Positions 5,646 through 5,791 of a DNA stretch of 5,791 nt are shown one piece after another. A program made the position numbers and the translations under genes. The notes beneath the pieces were generated by a model that ran no database searches, was not told the origin of the DNA, and saw only the letters and a program-made list of their open reading frames with translations. Each line of letters begins with the position of its first letter. Within the stretch, counting starts at the first letter, position 1. Source of the stretch: Rhodospira sp. (GTDB lineage: Bacteria > Pseudomonadota > Alphaproteobacteria > Rhodospirillales > Rhodospirillaceae); assembly GCA_028277295.1 (NCBI GenBank), contig JANQGN010000725.1, forward strand, positions 1 through 5,791, read 5' to 3'.

Positions 5646-5737
5646 CCGAAGGATCCCGCAGGGCTCCGAACGCGGATGGACGATCGTTTAAGAAGCGCCT
5701 TCCGAGAGGACCGGAGCACGCGATGGAGATCCTTCGG
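5646..5737. repeat. widely spaced 10-bp inverted repeat upstream of gcdH
   Basis: ccgaaggatc (5646-5655) and gatccttcgg (5728-5737) are perfect complements 72 bases apart, upstream of the candidate gcdH promoter and in front of a possible divergent gene. Such spacing could suit a regulator that binds two half-sites and loops DNA between divergent promoters. Chance cannot be excluded. No other strong signal was seen between 5656 and 5722. Confidence 0.3.
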
Positions 5738-5770
5738 TCGTTTCCCTTCCTCGGGATGAGGTTGTTTTAA
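5723..5770 (+). CDS. possible 15-codon leader ORF at the right edge
   Basis: ATG at 5723 opens a 15-residue frame (MEILRSFPFLGMRLF) that ends with TAA at 5768-5770, directly touching an ATG at 5771. GGAG lies six bases before the start (5713-5716). Its contact with the next ATG is what a translationally coupled upstream ORF would show. A frame this short arises easily by chance and the composition is not distinctive, so this is only a weak candidate. Confidence 0.15.
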   Translation: MEILRSFPFLGMRLF

Positions 5771-5791
5771 ATGGACAACCCTTATTCTGAG
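5771..5791 (+). CDS. possible 5' end of a divergent gene (cut by window edge)
   Basis: ATG at 5771 is followed by open codons reading MDNPYSE to the window edge. A GAGG (5758-5761) lies nine bases upstream, and the divergent position 202 bases from gcdH fits a new transcription unit. Seven residues are too few to name a product. The base composition is less GC-rich than the flanking genes, and the call could be wrong. Confidence 0.25.

Noticed and set aside
4984..5691. 235-codon plus-strand frame antisense to the gcdH 5' half and upstream region
   Set aside because: It is opposite strongly conserved GcdH motifs and its translation is Gly/Ala/His-rich without domain features.

Overview
This high-GC window looks like chromosomal DNA of an alphaproteobacterium, most likely of the Rhodospirillales type. 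That is an inference from the GC-rich codon use, the short CHCC zinc-finger protein related to a complex I accessory subunit, and the style of GcdH and PolA. It was not tested by comparison. No tRNA, rRNA, CRISPR array or complete insertion sequence was seen.

Layout, left to right. (1) On the minus strand, the window cuts the 5' end of polA (80 codons visible). Upstream of it, in the same direction, lies a 66-residue CHCC zinc-finger protein; the 134-base gap between them holds two GC-rich hairpins. (2) Divergent from these, on the plus strand, an ABC-2-type ATPase (YadG/CcmA-like) is followed after 19 bases by a predicted lipoprotein of the alpha/beta hydrolase (lysophospholipase/monoacylglycerol lipase) family. 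The two look like an operon, but no permease for the ATPase is present here. (3) After 120 bases comes a polytopic membrane diguanylate cyclase with an intact GGEEF active site and an intact RxxD inhibitory site. Its start codon lies in the right arm of an inverted repeat that could act as a translational or transcriptional switch. (4) The 226 bases between the cyclase and the convergent glutaryl-CoA dehydrogenase gene (gcdH) are nearly filled by three adjacent palindromic elements. The middle one looks like a 99-bp MITE. The last supplies the gcdH stop codon. (5) Upstream of gcdH is a control region of about 200 bases with a possible sigma-70 promoter, a widely spaced 10-bp inverted repeat, and the possible first seven codons of a divergent plus-strand gene at the right edge.

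The genes do not form one pathway. They are DNA replication/repair (polA), a respiratory accessory protein, an envelope export/lipid-hydrolase pair, c-di-GMP signalling, and lysine/tryptophan/aromatic catabolism through glutaryl-CoA. The most unusual content is in the non-coding parts: the triple palindrome cluster, the hairpin over the cyclase start, and an AT-rich rare-codon patch inside the cyclase gene. No clear new defence or mobile system is visible.
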